Positions 16,397 to 24,081 of a stretch of DNA of 50,760 bases are shown here, one piece after another (position 1 is the first letter of the stretch; each line of letters opens with the position of its first letter). The position numbers and the translations under genes were made by a program. Origin of the DNA: Planctomycetota bacterium (GTDB taxonomy: Bacteria; Planctomycetota; Planctomycetia; Pirellulales; UBA1268); contig VGZO01000032.1 of assembly GCA_016872555.1 (NCBI GenBank), positions 1 through 50,760 of the forward strand, given 5' to 3'. The notes under the pieces were generated by a model that was given only the letters and a program-made list of their open reading frames with translations, had not been told where the DNA came from and made no database searches.

Positions 16397-16937
16397 CCGG
16401 TGGCGTCGCCCGATGGCGCGCCGCGGGTGGTGTCCGCCGACGGCAGCGACTGGCGGTCGAGCGAAGACGGGGCACATTGCCCAAGGTGTTTGGTGGAAGC
16501 CGTTTGCGCTGACTGTGGCGATATTGACTCACTGCGCAAGCTCTCTGTAGAGTTGGGCTGAGGGTAGTTTCGGAAAGCCGGGTTCCGCGTGAAGGATGGA
16601 GCTTTCACCGAAGCCGGTGTGACGGCCCCGGGCCAGAGGCGCGGGTGCCGGTTCCGGAGCGCCCCGAGGAGTCTGTGCGAAGGATTCGCCCCGTCGGTCC
16701 GCTGGAGTGGGCGGAATTCGGCACAGCGAGCGGTGTGATGACCGTGGAGCCCGTCCCGGCGTCGGCAAGGAGCGGTCCGGGACCGGCGGAAAGACGATGG
16801 ATCGGCGAGGAGGGATGGTTCAGGGAGGCAATCGCTGCACGGAGGCCTAGGCGTCGGGAGCCGCCCCGCGGATGGGGAGGAAACCGGTCGCCGTTTTGAC
16901 TAGCTGGACCACGGCTAGGGAGAGGGTGGTTGAGCAC
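16397..16937 (+). other. Long non-coding leader upstream of the HTH-receiver gene
   Basis: No gene is supported in these 541 bases. It has a possible promoter at 16524-16553, a small hairpin (CACCG-AAGC-CGGTG) near 16609-16622 and purine-rich stretches near 16800-16930. If the promoter is right, the transcript carries a leader of about 380 bases. I could not match it to a known riboswitch. Confidence 0.45.
16524..16553 (+). promoter_or_regulatory. Possible promoter for the HTH-receiver/kinase pair
   Basis: TTGACT (16524-16529, 5 of 6) and TAGAGT (16548-16553, 4 of 6) are separated by 18 bases. It is the best sigma70-like match in the gap. Confidence 0.35.
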
Positions 16938-17525
16938 ATGCAAAAGACTGTCTACACGACCGGTGAGGCGGCCAAGATCTGCAAAGTGAGCCAGCAGACG
17001 ATCATTCGCTGCTTCGACTCCGGGCAGCTCAAGGGGTTCCGCGTCCCCGGGAGCCGGTTCCGGAGAATTCCCCGTGACCAGTTGTTCCTGTTCATGCGGG
17101 ACAACGGCATCCCCACCGACGCCCTCGAGAGCGGGCGCCGGAAGATCCTCGTCGTCGACGACGACCAGGATCTCGTCGAGCTGATCACCGACGTCCTCGA
17201 GCGCGACGGCCGCTTCGAGACGCGGAGCGTCAACAACGGCTTCGATGCCGGGATGATGGTCAAGGATTACAGGCCCGACCTGATCGTCCTCGACGTCATG
17301 CTGCCCGACATCAACGGCAAGGAAGTCTGCCAGCGGGTGCGCAGCGATTCGACGATGGACGAGGTGCGGATCATCTGCATCTCGGGCATGGGCGAGCCCG
17401 ACAAGGTCGAGGAGTTGAAGGCCGCCGGTGCCAACGAGTTCCTCCAGAAGCCGTTCGAGGCCGAGGTGCTCGTCGACCGGATCTGTGGGCTGCTCGACAT
17501 CGAGTCGGTCGCGACCGGTTCCTGA
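16938..17525 (+). CDS. HTH-receiver response regulator (BldC/MerR-like HTH at the N-terminus)
   Basis: A 195-residue regulator in which the DNA-binding domain comes first. Residues 5-56 (YTTGEAAKICKVSQQTIIRC, then FRVPGSRFRRIPRDQLFLFM) form a winged helix of the BldC/excisionase/MerR type. Residues 68-188 are a receiver with acidic pocket D74-D76, phospho-acceptor D119 in LIVLDVMLPD, S149 and K171 in FLQKPF. Receiver-first order is the rule in bacterial regulators, so this inverted arrangement is notable. The ATG at 16938 is chosen because the HTH begins at once. A soluble histidine kinase follows within about 110 bases and is the likely partner. Confidence 0.88.
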   Translation: MQKTVYTTGEAAKICKVSQQTIIRCFDSGQLKGFRVPGSRFRRIPRDQLFLFMRDNGIPTDALESGRRKILVVDDDQDLVELITDVLERDGRFETRSVNNGFDAGMMVKDYRPDLIVLDVMLPDINGKEVCQRVRSDSTMDEVRIICISGMGEPDKVEELKAAGANEFLQKPFEAEVLVDRICGLLDIESVATGS

Positions 17526-17631
17526 TCCCGCGATCCGTCACGCGGCCTGCCGCGCGACGGGGTCGCCACTGCCGCCGCGCCGCGCGCCGGACCCCGTGTC
17601 CGGCGCGCGGTCGGTGGATGGGGCGTCGTCC

Positions 17632-18948
17632 GTGACCGTCTCCGCGGCTGACGTGTGTGGTTCCCTTGGCACCGGTCGTGCGGGGCACGGCAGCGGCGTG
17701 GCCGTGGTCGTCCGCGGCGTCGCCGCCGAACCGATCGCACTGCCCCTCACGCCGGCAGCCTGCCTGGCGCTCGCCGCAGACGTGCTCGCCGCGGCCGGGA
17801 GCGACGGGGACGCCGGTGCCACCAAGGGCGCGGTGGCGATCGACGATCCGGCGCTGGCGGTCTGGCTCGGCGGTACGGATCAGCGTGGGGCCGGGCTGTT
17901 GCAGGCCTTGGGCCGCGATCTTGTCGCCGTCGGCGCCCCCGCGGCGACGCTCCCGCGGGGCACCGAGTGGTCGCCCGAACGAATCGCCTGGGAGACGTTC
18001 GCAGCCGCGCTCCGGGCGCGGGGCGGCGGCACCGAGAACGTCCGCGATTGGGGGCGGCAGCTCCGCACCCGGATCTCCGCCGGCGGGCTGGCCGCGTTGC
18101 CCGTCGCCCCGCGCACCGACGCACTGTCGATCGAAGGGGTCGTCCTCGGCCGGGCGCTCGACCTGGCGGGACGGCATGCCCGCGTCGCCGACGGCCTCGC
18201 GGCCGAGGTGGAGGCGGCGCGGCTCGAGGGGCTCCGGGCGCTCGCCTACGGGGCCGGACACGAGATCAACAACCCGTTGGCCAACATCGCCGCCCGTGGC
18301 CAAGCGTTGCTCGTCGACGAGACCGATCCGCGTCGCCGCCGCCGTCTGGTGACGATCGTCGACCAAGCCTTCCGGGCCCGGGACATGATTGGTGCGTTGA
18401 TGCTCTTCGGCCGGCCTCCCCAGCCACGTTTCACCGAGTGCGACGTCGCCACGATCGTCTCTGCGGCGGTCGCCGCAGTCGCGGCCCGGGGGGCGGAGCG
18501 CGGCGTGACGATCGTCGCCCCGCCTGCCGCCGGTGTGGTGGCATGGGCCGACCGGACGCTCGTCGAGGAGTCGCTCCGCGCCGTGCTGGTCAATGCCATC
18601 GACGCCATGCCCGGTGGCGGTCGCGTGGTGATCGGTATCGACCGGGAACCCGCCCGTCACGGCCGGGAGCTGGCGGTCATCGTCGACGACGAGGGGCCGG
18701 GGATGGATGCCGAAACCCGCCGGGCGGCACTCGATCCGTTTTACAGCGGCCGCGAGGCCGGGCGCGGGATCGGCTTCGGGCTGACGAAGGCCGGTCGTTT
18801 CGTGGCGGCGTGCGCCGGTGAACTGTCGCTCGGCACGGCACCCGGCGGGGGCACCCGTGTGACGCTGCGGCTGGGCGTGCCGGAAGTCGCGGATCCGGCC
18901 GTACAGCCCCCCCAGACCACGCGGTCTGACGGGCAACGAGCGCGGTGA
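17632..18948 (+). CDS. Soluble sensor histidine kinase
   Basis: A 438-residue kinase with no membrane segment. The N-terminal 190 residues are alanine-rich and match no domain I recognise. The H box is AYGAGHEINNPLANI (phospho-histidine near residue 210), the N box is LVNAIDAMPGGG, G1 is VDDEGPGMD, F is DPFYSG and G2 is GRGIGFGLTKAGRF. The HEINNPL form is that of NtrB-like and PAS-linked kinases. The start is uncertain: GTG codons at 17596, 17614 and 17632 are all in frame; 17632 is used because GGGG lies upstream. The neighbouring HTH-receiver protein is the obvious partner. The signal must be cytoplasmic or reach the kinase through another protein. Confidence 0.87.
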   Translation: MTVSAADVCGSLGTGRAGHGSGVAVVVRGVAAEPIALPLTPAACLALAADVLAAAGSDGDAGATKGAVAIDDPALAVWLGGTDQRGAGLLQALGRDLVAVGAPAATLPRGTEWSPERIAWETFAAALRARGGGTENVRDWGRQLRTRISAGGLAALPVAPRTDALSIEGVVLGRALDLAGRHARVADGLAAEVEAARLEGLRALAYGAGHEINNPLANIAARGQALLVDETDPRRRRRLVTIVDQAFRARDMIGALMLFGRPPQPRFTECDVATIVSAAVAAVAARGAERGVTIVAPPAAGVVAWADRTLVEESLRAVLVNAIDAMPGGGRVVIGIDREPARHGRELAVIVDDEGPGMDAETRRAALDPFYSGREAGRGIGFGLTKAGRFVAACAGELSLGTAPGGGTRVTLRLGVPEVADPAVQPPQTTRSDGQRAR

Positions 18949-19001
18949 GCGTTCGTCTCCCCGGGTCGCCCGGACTGCCGATCCGCGGGTGCCGGCCGAC
19001 C

Positions 19002-19030
19002 TTGTCCGCATTCCCGTCGTTCTCTATTCT
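19002..19030 (+). promoter_or_regulatory. Probable promoter of shc-hpnH
   Basis: TTGTCC (19002-19007) and TATTCT (19025-19030) are separated by exactly 17 bases. Transcription would begin near 19037, after the in-frame GTG at 18989, which supports the ATG at 19106 as the cyclase start. Confidence 0.55.
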
Positions 19031-19040
19031 CCGGCCGGAG
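19029..19040. promoter_or_regulatory. Palindrome over the shc transcription start, candidate operator
   Basis: CTCCGGCCGGAG is a perfect 12-base palindrome that overlaps the end of the -10 box and the expected start point. A repressor bound here would block initiation. In GC-rich DNA such palindromes also arise by chance. Confidence 0.35.
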
Positions 19041-19105
19041 GTTTGGAAGTCGCTCGGCGATGGATCGCCGGGGGCGCCGGGACGTTTCGCTGCAGGGATG
19101 CGTTC

Positions 19106-21283
19106 ATGAGGCACGCCAGACTGATCGCCGGACCCGCCGACGGAGCGGTGGATGCGATCGTGGAGCCGCTCGTCGGATCGACGACGCTCGACCGCGCGAT
19201 CGATGGACCAGTGGGCGGTCGGTCCTTTCCCCGGGTGGCGGTCGTCACGCATCCGGCTGACGCCTTGCGGTCGATCGGCGCCGGCATCGACCGCGAGCGG
19301 GCGACGGTGCCCCGCGAAACCGGTCGCTCCCTCCCCCAGGCGATGCGGCTCACCGCCGACTGGCTCCGTCAGCGGCAGGCGGCCGACGGTCACTGGCGCG
19401 GACCGCTGGAAGGGGACACGATCCTCGAGAGCGAATACCTGCTGATCCTCGCGTGGGCGGGGCGCCTCGACGGCGCCGAGGTCCCGGGAGCCGCCCGGAG
19501 GATCCTCGCCGAGCAGCTCCCGCAGGGCGGCTGGTCGATCCATCCCGGTGGTCCCGTCGACGTCAGCGCGAGCGTGAAGGCCTATTTCGCCCTCAAGCTC
19601 ACCGGACACGATCCGGCATCGGAGCCGCTGCGACGCGCCCGTCGGGCGATCGACCGGGCGGGTGGACCATGGGCGGTGAACAGCTTCACCCGCTTCTACC
19701 TCGCCCTGCTCGGCCAGATTCCCTACGCAGCCTGCCCGGCGGTGCCCCCCGAGATGGTGCTGCTCCCCGACTGGTTTCCGGTCAACCTCCACCGGGTATC
19801 GGCGTGGTCGCGCACGATGATCGTGCCGCTGTCGCTGATGTGGGCGTTCAAGCCGGTGCGCGCCGTCCCGCCGGAGCGTGGGATCGGCGAACTGTTCACC
19901 GGCACCGGGCAACGTGGTGCCGCGGTCAAGTCGGGACCGTGGGCCCGGTTTTTCCGCGGCGTCGATCAGGTCATCAAGGCCTGTGAGCGGTTCGGGATCG
20001 TGCCGCTCCGTCCCCGGGCGGTGCAGGCCTGCCGGCGCTGGATGCTCGATCGTTTCGCCGGCAGTGACGGCCTCGGTGCGATCTTTCCGCCGATCGTGTG
20101 GAGCCTCGTCGCCCTCCGCGCCATGGGATGCCGCGAGGACGCGCCGGAAGTGGAGGAGTGCTGGAGGCAACTCGCCCGCCTCGTCGAGCGCGAGCCCGAC
20201 GGGACGACGCGGCTCGAGCCCTGCCGCTCGCCGGTCTGGGACACCGCGATCACCGTCATCGCGCTGGTCGAGGCGGCGCGCGGCGCCGACGGCGCGGATG
20301 TCGATCGGGGCGTCGACTGGTTGCTCGATGCCGAGGTCCGCATCAAGGGGGACTGGGTCGGGGCAGTACCCGGCGCCGAGGGGATCGAGGCCTCGGGCTG
20401 GTGTTTCCAGTACGCCAATCGCTTCTATCCCGACGTCGACGACACGGCGATGGTCGTGATCTCGCTGGTCACGTGGCGCGATGCCGCCCAACGCCGCGCG
20501 ACGGGCGATCCCGCCGCCCGGTGCCGGCTCGACCGCGTGGCCGCGGCGCTCGGCCGCGCCTGCCGGTGGCTGGCAGCGATGCAGAACTCCGACGGCGGCT
20601 GGGGTGCGTTCGACCGCGACAACGATCTGGCGCTGTTGTGCGAGGTGCCGTTCGCCGATCACAACGCGATGATCGACCCGAGCACGCCGGATCTCGCCGG
20701 CCGGGTCCTCGAGGCGTTCGGCAAGACCGGGCTCCGCATCGGTCATCCGGCAGTCGATCGGGCGGTGGCGTACCTCCGTCGCACCCAGGAATCGACCGGG
20801 GCGTGGTTCGGCCGGTGGGGCGTGAACTACGTCTACGGTACCTGGCAAGCGCTCGAGGGGCTGAGGGCAGTCGGCGTCGCGGGGACCGATCCGCTGATCA
20901 CCCGCGGTGCGGACTGGCTGGCGGGCTGCCAGCAGGCCGACGGCGGCTGGGGGGAGTCGCCCGAGAGCTACGCCGATCCGTCCCTCGCCGGCATCGGTCC
21001 GACGACGGCGTCGCAGACCGCCTGGGCGGTGGCTGGGCTGGTCGCGGCCGGACGGGCCGAGTCGCGTGCCGTCCGCCGCGGGGTGCAGTGGCTGCTCGAG
21101 CGCCAGGGGGCGGACGGTGCCTGGGAGCAGCGCGAGTTCACCGGCACCGGCTTCCCGAAGGTCTTCTACCTGCGCTACCACTACTACCCCGTCTATTTTC
21201 CGCTGCTGGCCCTGGCGCGGTGCAGTGTGGCGGCGTCCGCCGCCCGTGGTCCGGTGCCGGTGCCCGAGGAGTCGCGTGCATGA
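19106..21283 (+). CDS. shc: Squalene-hopene cyclase
   Basis: A 725-residue type II triterpene cyclase that folds squalene into hopene or hopanol at the membrane. The catalytic acid motif DVDDTA lies at about 443-448. QW repeats that brace the alpha/alpha barrels are visible in LPQGGWS, MQNSDGGWGAFDRDN, QQADGGWGES and QGADGAWEQ, and the C-terminus GTGFPKVFYLRYHYYPVYFPLLAL is typical. The start ATG 19106 has AGGGA upstream and lies inside the transcript predicted from the promoter at 19002-19030. The first 75 residues (VAVVTHPADALRSIG) are longer than in most homologues, which are about 630-680 residues. The stop overlaps the hpnH start by four bases. It is also called hpnF. Confidence 0.96.
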   Translation: MRHARLIAGPADGAVDAIVEPLVGSTTLDRAIDGPVGGRSFPRVAVVTHPADALRSIGAGIDRERATVPRETGRSLPQAMRLTADWLRQRQAADGHWRGPLEGDTILESEYLLILAWAGRLDGAEVPGAARRILAEQLPQGGWSIHPGGPVDVSASVKAYFALKLTGHDPASEPLRRARRAIDRAGGPWAVNSFTRFYLALLGQIPYAACPAVPPEMVLLPDWFPVNLHRVSAWSRTMIVPLSLMWAFKPVRAVPPERGIGELFTGTGQRGAAVKSGPWARFFRGVDQVIKACERFGIVPLRPRAVQACRRWMLDRFAGSDGLGAIFPPIVWSLVALRAMGCREDAPEVEECWRQLARLVEREPDGTTRLEPCRSPVWDTAITVIALVEAARGADGADVDRGVDWLLDAEVRIKGDWVGAVPGAEGIEASGWCFQYANRFYPDVDDTAMVVISLVTWRDAAQRRATGDPAARCRLDRVAAALGRACRWLAAMQNSDGGWGAFDRDNDLALLCEVPFADHNAMIDPSTPDLAGRVLEAFGKTGLRIGHPAVDRAVAYLRRTQESTGAWFGRWGVNYVYGTWQALEGLRAVGVAGTDPLITRGADWLAGCQQADGGWGESPESYADPSLAGIGPTTASQTAWAVAGLVAAGRAESRAVRRGVQWLLERQGADGAWEQREFTGTGFPKVFYLRYHYYPVYFPLLALARCSVAASAARGPVPVPEESRA

Positions 21284-22389
21284 GCGTGCCTGTCGGACAG
21301 ATGGTCGCCGTCGTCGGGCACGTGCTGCGGCAGCGGCTCCGCGGCAACGCCCGCTATCCGCTCGTGCTGATGCTCGAGCCGTTGTTCCGCTGCAATCTCG
21401 CCTGCGGAGGGTGCGGCAAGATCCAGCATCCCGCGGCCGTGCTCCGCCGCCACCTGTCGGTCGAGCAGTGCCTCGCGGCAGTCGACGAGTGCGGGGCACC
21501 GGTCGTGTCGATCCCGGGGGGCGAGCCACTGCTCCACCCCGACATCGAGCGGATCGTCGAGGGCATCGTCGCCCGGCGGAAGTACCTCTATCTGTGCACC
21601 AACGCGTTGAAGCTCGAGGAGATGCTGCCGCGCTTCCGGCCCTCGCCCTACCTCGCCTTCTCCGTCCACCTCGACGGACCGCGCGAGGAACACGACCACG
21701 CCGTCTGTCGGGAGGGCGTGTACGACGTCGCCGTGGCGGCCATCAAGGCGGCGCGGAGGGCCGGTTTCCGGGTGACCACGAACTCGACGCTGTTCACCGA
21801 CGCCGATCCGGTGCGCTACCGGCGGTTTTTCGACGAGGTCATGGCCCTCGGCGTCGAGGGGATGATGATCTCGCCGGGCTATCCCTACGCCAAGGCGCCG
21901 GACCAGGACCATTTCCTCCCCCGGCGCCGCAGTGAAGCGCTGTTCCGGCGGATTCTCGAAGCCGCGCCCCGTCGCTGGCGGTTCAACCAGTCGCCCGTGT
22001 TCCTCGAGTTTCTCAAGGGGGCATGGGATCTCGAGTGCCGGCCGTGGGGGACGCCGACCTACAACCTGTTCGGTTGGCAGCGCCCCTGCTACCTGCTCGA
22101 GGAGGGGTACGCGACCACGTTCCGGCAATTGATGGAAGAGACCGACTGGGACGCCTACGGCCGGGCCAGTGGCAATCCGAAGTGCGGCAATTGCATGGTC
22201 CACTGCGGCTACGAACCGGCCGCCGTCGAGGCGACGTTCGGTTCGCTCGGCGGCTTGCTGGCGACGGCGCGGCTTGTGCTCTTCGGTCCGCCGGGCGATC
22301 AGGGGCCGACCTCGGTGGATCCCCAACCAGCCGCCCGGCCCGCCGGTGCGTCGCTGCCGCAGTTACCGATCCTCGAGCAGGTCGCCTGA
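21280..22389 (+). CDS. hpnH: Adenosyl-hopene transferase, radical SAM
   Basis: A 369-residue radical SAM enzyme that adds the 5'-deoxyadenosyl radical of SAM to hopene, giving adenosylhopane, the precursor of C35 hopanoids. C38, C42 and C45 in FRCNLACGGCGKIQHP bind the cluster, and SIPGGEPLLHPDI is the GGE motif. VHLDGPREEHDHAVCREGVY, GVEGMMISPGYPYAKAPDQ and NPKCGNCMVHCGYEP, an auxiliary-cluster-like C-terminal cysteine set, match HpnH. Its ATG overlaps the cyclase stop (ATGA), so cyclisation and side-chain extension are translationally coupled. The last 40 residues are proline/alanine-rich and probably dispensable. Confidence 0.95.
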   Translation: MSVPVGQMVAVVGHVLRQRLRGNARYPLVLMLEPLFRCNLACGGCGKIQHPAAVLRRHLSVEQCLAAVDECGAPVVSIPGGEPLLHPDIERIVEGIVARRKYLYLCTNALKLEEMLPRFRPSPYLAFSVHLDGPREEHDHAVCREGVYDVAVAAIKAARRAGFRVTTNSTLFTDADPVRYRRFFDEVMALGVEGMMISPGYPYAKAPDQDHFLPRRRSEALFRRILEAAPRRWRFNQSPVFLEFLKGAWDLECRPWGTPTYNLFGWQRPCYLLEEGYATTFRQLMEETDWDAYGRASGNPKCGNCMVHCGYEPAAVEATFGSLGGLLATARLVLFGPPGDQGPTSVDPQPAARPAGASLPQLPILEQVA

Positions 22390-22436
22390 GTCGGCAGCCT
22401 CGGGCCACCGGCCTCGTCCCCGCAGCCAGCGCCCGT

Positions 22437-22901
22437 TCACCCCGCGCCGGCGGCGAGCAGGCTTTTCCGGACCCGGGCGAGGATCGCGCGGAGTCCCCGG
22501 CTGCGGAGAATCCCGAGCACTTCGGTGAGGCCGGTCCGGTCGATGAACGTATCGTCGAGGGCGGCGGCTTCGGTGGCAGGCCGTCCGGCGACGGCCTCCG
22601 CCAGCACGGCGACGAATCCTTTGACGGTCGGCGCTTCCGGGGCCACCTCGGCGACGAGCCCCGCCCGGCCGTCGATCACCTCGGGCCAGAGGAACACCGG
22701 CGTCTGGCACTCGTGGACCCGCGAGTCGCCACGCCGGGCGGCGTAGGCCGCGGGGAGCGGCGGCAGCGACGCCGCATACTCGACGAGCAACTCGAGTTTC
22801 TCACGGGAGTCGAGATCGGCGAACTCGTCTGCGATCCGCGCCAGACGCTCGGCCACGCTGTCGCCCGCCGTCCCGCCCGTCACCGCGGCTTCGTCTGCCA
22901 T
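22437..22901 (-). CDS. sufE: SufE-family cysteine desulfurase partner
   Basis: A 154-residue SufE homologue. SufE accepts a persulfide from a cysteine desulfurase and passes it to Fe-S cluster scaffolds. C65 in RVHECQTPVFLW is the sulfur-carrying cysteine, LDSREKLELLVEYAASLPPLP is the conserved N-terminal helix region, and APTVKGFVAVLAEAV and LTEVLGILRSRGLRAILARVR match the rest of the fold. The ATG at 22901 is used because it falls after the upstream sulfurtransferase stop (22927); ATG 22940 would overlap it. The gene lies 25 bases behind the sulfurtransferase on the same strand, suggesting a joint sulfur-relay operon. It converges on hpnH with a 47-base gap. Confidence 0.9.
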   Translation of the reverse strand: MADEAAVTGGTAGDSVAERLARIADEFADLDSREKLELLVEYAASLPPLPAAYAARRGDSRVHECQTPVFLWPEVIDGRAGLVAEVAPEAPTVKGFVAVLAEAVAGRPATEAAALDDTFIDRTGLTEVLGILRSRGLRAILARVRKSLLAAGAG

Positions 22902-22926
22902 CGTGGTTCCGGCCGCAGGGCCCGGT

Positions 22927-23832
22927 TCAGGATTGCCCATCGGGGGAGCCGCCGACGGCAGCCGGTCGACCGACACCGCCGGGGTGTTCCCCCTTGGCGA
23001 TCGGCACCCGCACGGCGTTGCCCCATTCGAGCCAGGATCCGTCGTAGTTCTTCACGTTCGCGAAACCGAGCAGGTACGTGAGGACGAACCAGGTGAGGCT
23101 CGAGCGTTCGCCGATCCGGCAGTAGGCGATCGTCGGCGACCGCCGCTTCAGCTTCACCTCGCGAAGGTACAGCTTCTCGAGGTCACGCACCGACTTGAAC
23201 GTGCCGTCGTCGTTGCAGGCTCGGGCCCACGGCACGTTGACCGCGCCGGGAATGTGGCCGCCCCGGATCGCGCCCTCATTGGGGTAATCGGGCATGTGCA
23301 TCCGCTCGCCGCGGTACTCCTCGGGCGACCTGACGTCGAGCAGTTGGCGGCCGGCCTTGACGTGGCGGAGGACCTCGTCGCGGAGAGCGCGGATCGAGCT
23401 GTCCTGTTCGCTCGCCGTGTAGCGGGCGGCGGGGGGCGACACCCGGTCGGTCGACCAGGGGCGGCCATCGAGCTCCCAGCGCTTCCGGCCACCGTCCATG
23501 ATCCGGCAATCGGCATGCCCGTAGAGCTTGAACACCCAGAACGTGTAACACGCCCACCAGTTGTTCTTGTCGCCGTAGAGCACGACGGTCGTGTCGTTGG
23601 CGATCCCGCGGGCGGCGCAGAGGCGCTCGAACGCGGCGCGGTCGATGTAGTCGCGCTGGAGGGGATCCTGGAGATCGACCTGCCAGTCGATCTCGACCGC
23701 CCCGGGGACGTGTCCCATCGTGTACAGCCCGCGATCCTCGTCCGATTCCACGATCCGCACGCGCGGATCGTCGAGGTGTTCGGCCACCCACGCGGTGGAC
23801 ACGAGCACTTCGGGATGGGCGTAACCGGGCAT
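22927..23832 (-). CDS. Two-domain rhodanese sulfurtransferase
   Basis: A 301-residue tandem-rhodanese enzyme of the thiosulfate/3-mercaptopyruvate sulfurtransferase family. The inactive N-terminal rhodanese (about 6-130) has [23 protein letters not shown]. The active C-terminal one (about 160-285) has [12 protein letters not shown] and the catalytic loop YCRIGERSS, whose cysteine carries the persulfide. CRIGERSS is typical of thiosulfate-type enzymes such as CysA2 of actinobacteria. GAGGAG lies 10 to 15 bases before the ATG at 23832. With sufE downstream, it may feed persulfide sulfur into Fe-S cluster building, which suits a neighbourhood with at least three radical SAM enzymes and IspH. Confidence 0.92.
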   Translation of the reverse strand: MPGYAHPEVLVSTAWVAEHLDDPRVRIVESDEDRGLYTMGHVPGAVEIDWQVDLQDPLQRDYIDRAAFERLCAARGIANDTTVVLYGDKNNWWACYTFWVFKLYGHADCRIMDGGRKRWELDGRPWSTDRVSPPAARYTASEQDSSIRALRDEVLRHVKAGRQLLDVRSPEEYRGERMHMPDYPNEGAIRGGHIPGAVNVPWARACNDDGTFKSVRDLEKLYLREVKLKRRSPTIAYCRIGERSSLTWFVLTYLLGFANVKNYDGSWLEWGNAVRVPIAKGEHPGGVGRPAAVGGSPDGQS

Positions 23833-23872
23833 GATCCAGGCTCCTCGCGCGACGGGGACGATCGACGCGGGA

Positions 23873-23901
23873 ATCGTAGTCCAATCGCCGGGGGGCTGCA
23901 A
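23873..23901 (-). promoter_or_regulatory. Probable promoter of the sulfurtransferase-sufE operon
   Basis: On the minus strand TTGCAG (23901-23896) and TACGAT (23878-23873) are separated by exactly 17 bases. The start codon is 41 bases beyond the -10 box. Confidence 0.55.
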
Positions 23902-23919
23902 CGAGGCAGTCCCTCGTTG
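23899..23919. promoter_or_regulatory. Inverted repeat over the -35 box, candidate operator
   Basis: CAACGAGG (23899-23906) and CCTCGTTG (23912-23919) form a perfect 8-bp inverted repeat with a 5-base spacer. It overlaps the -35 box of the sulfurtransferase promoter and lies between two divergent genes, so it could be an operator or the stem of a leader of the ettA transcript. Confidence 0.45.
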
Positions 23920-24081
23920 GACCGCCATGGTTCGGCTACAACACAGGAACCACGCCGTCCGTGATCGGACTCTTGGTGGCGGCGGGCACGTGGCCCGCGT
24001 GGCGGTGCGAGTCGGTTCCGATTCCTGCGGCGGAGCGTCGTCTTCGACGGTGCTTCTTCCGCCCTGCTCCGGGTGCATGCG

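Noticed and set aside
16560-16640. Cobalamin-riboswitch-like wording (GAAGCCGGTG) in the leader before the HTH-receiver gene
   Set aside because: Only a short stretch resembles the B12-box region; the rest of the conserved core is absent and the downstream gene is a regulator unrelated to cobalamin.
18989-19105. Longer squalene-hopene cyclase start at GTG 18989
   Set aside because: The probable promoter at 19002-19030 lies downstream of it, and the added 39 residues have no family similarity.
22023-23964. Plus-strand frames across sufE and the sulfurtransferase
   Set aside because: They are antisense shadows of conserved genes and show low-complexity charged sequence.
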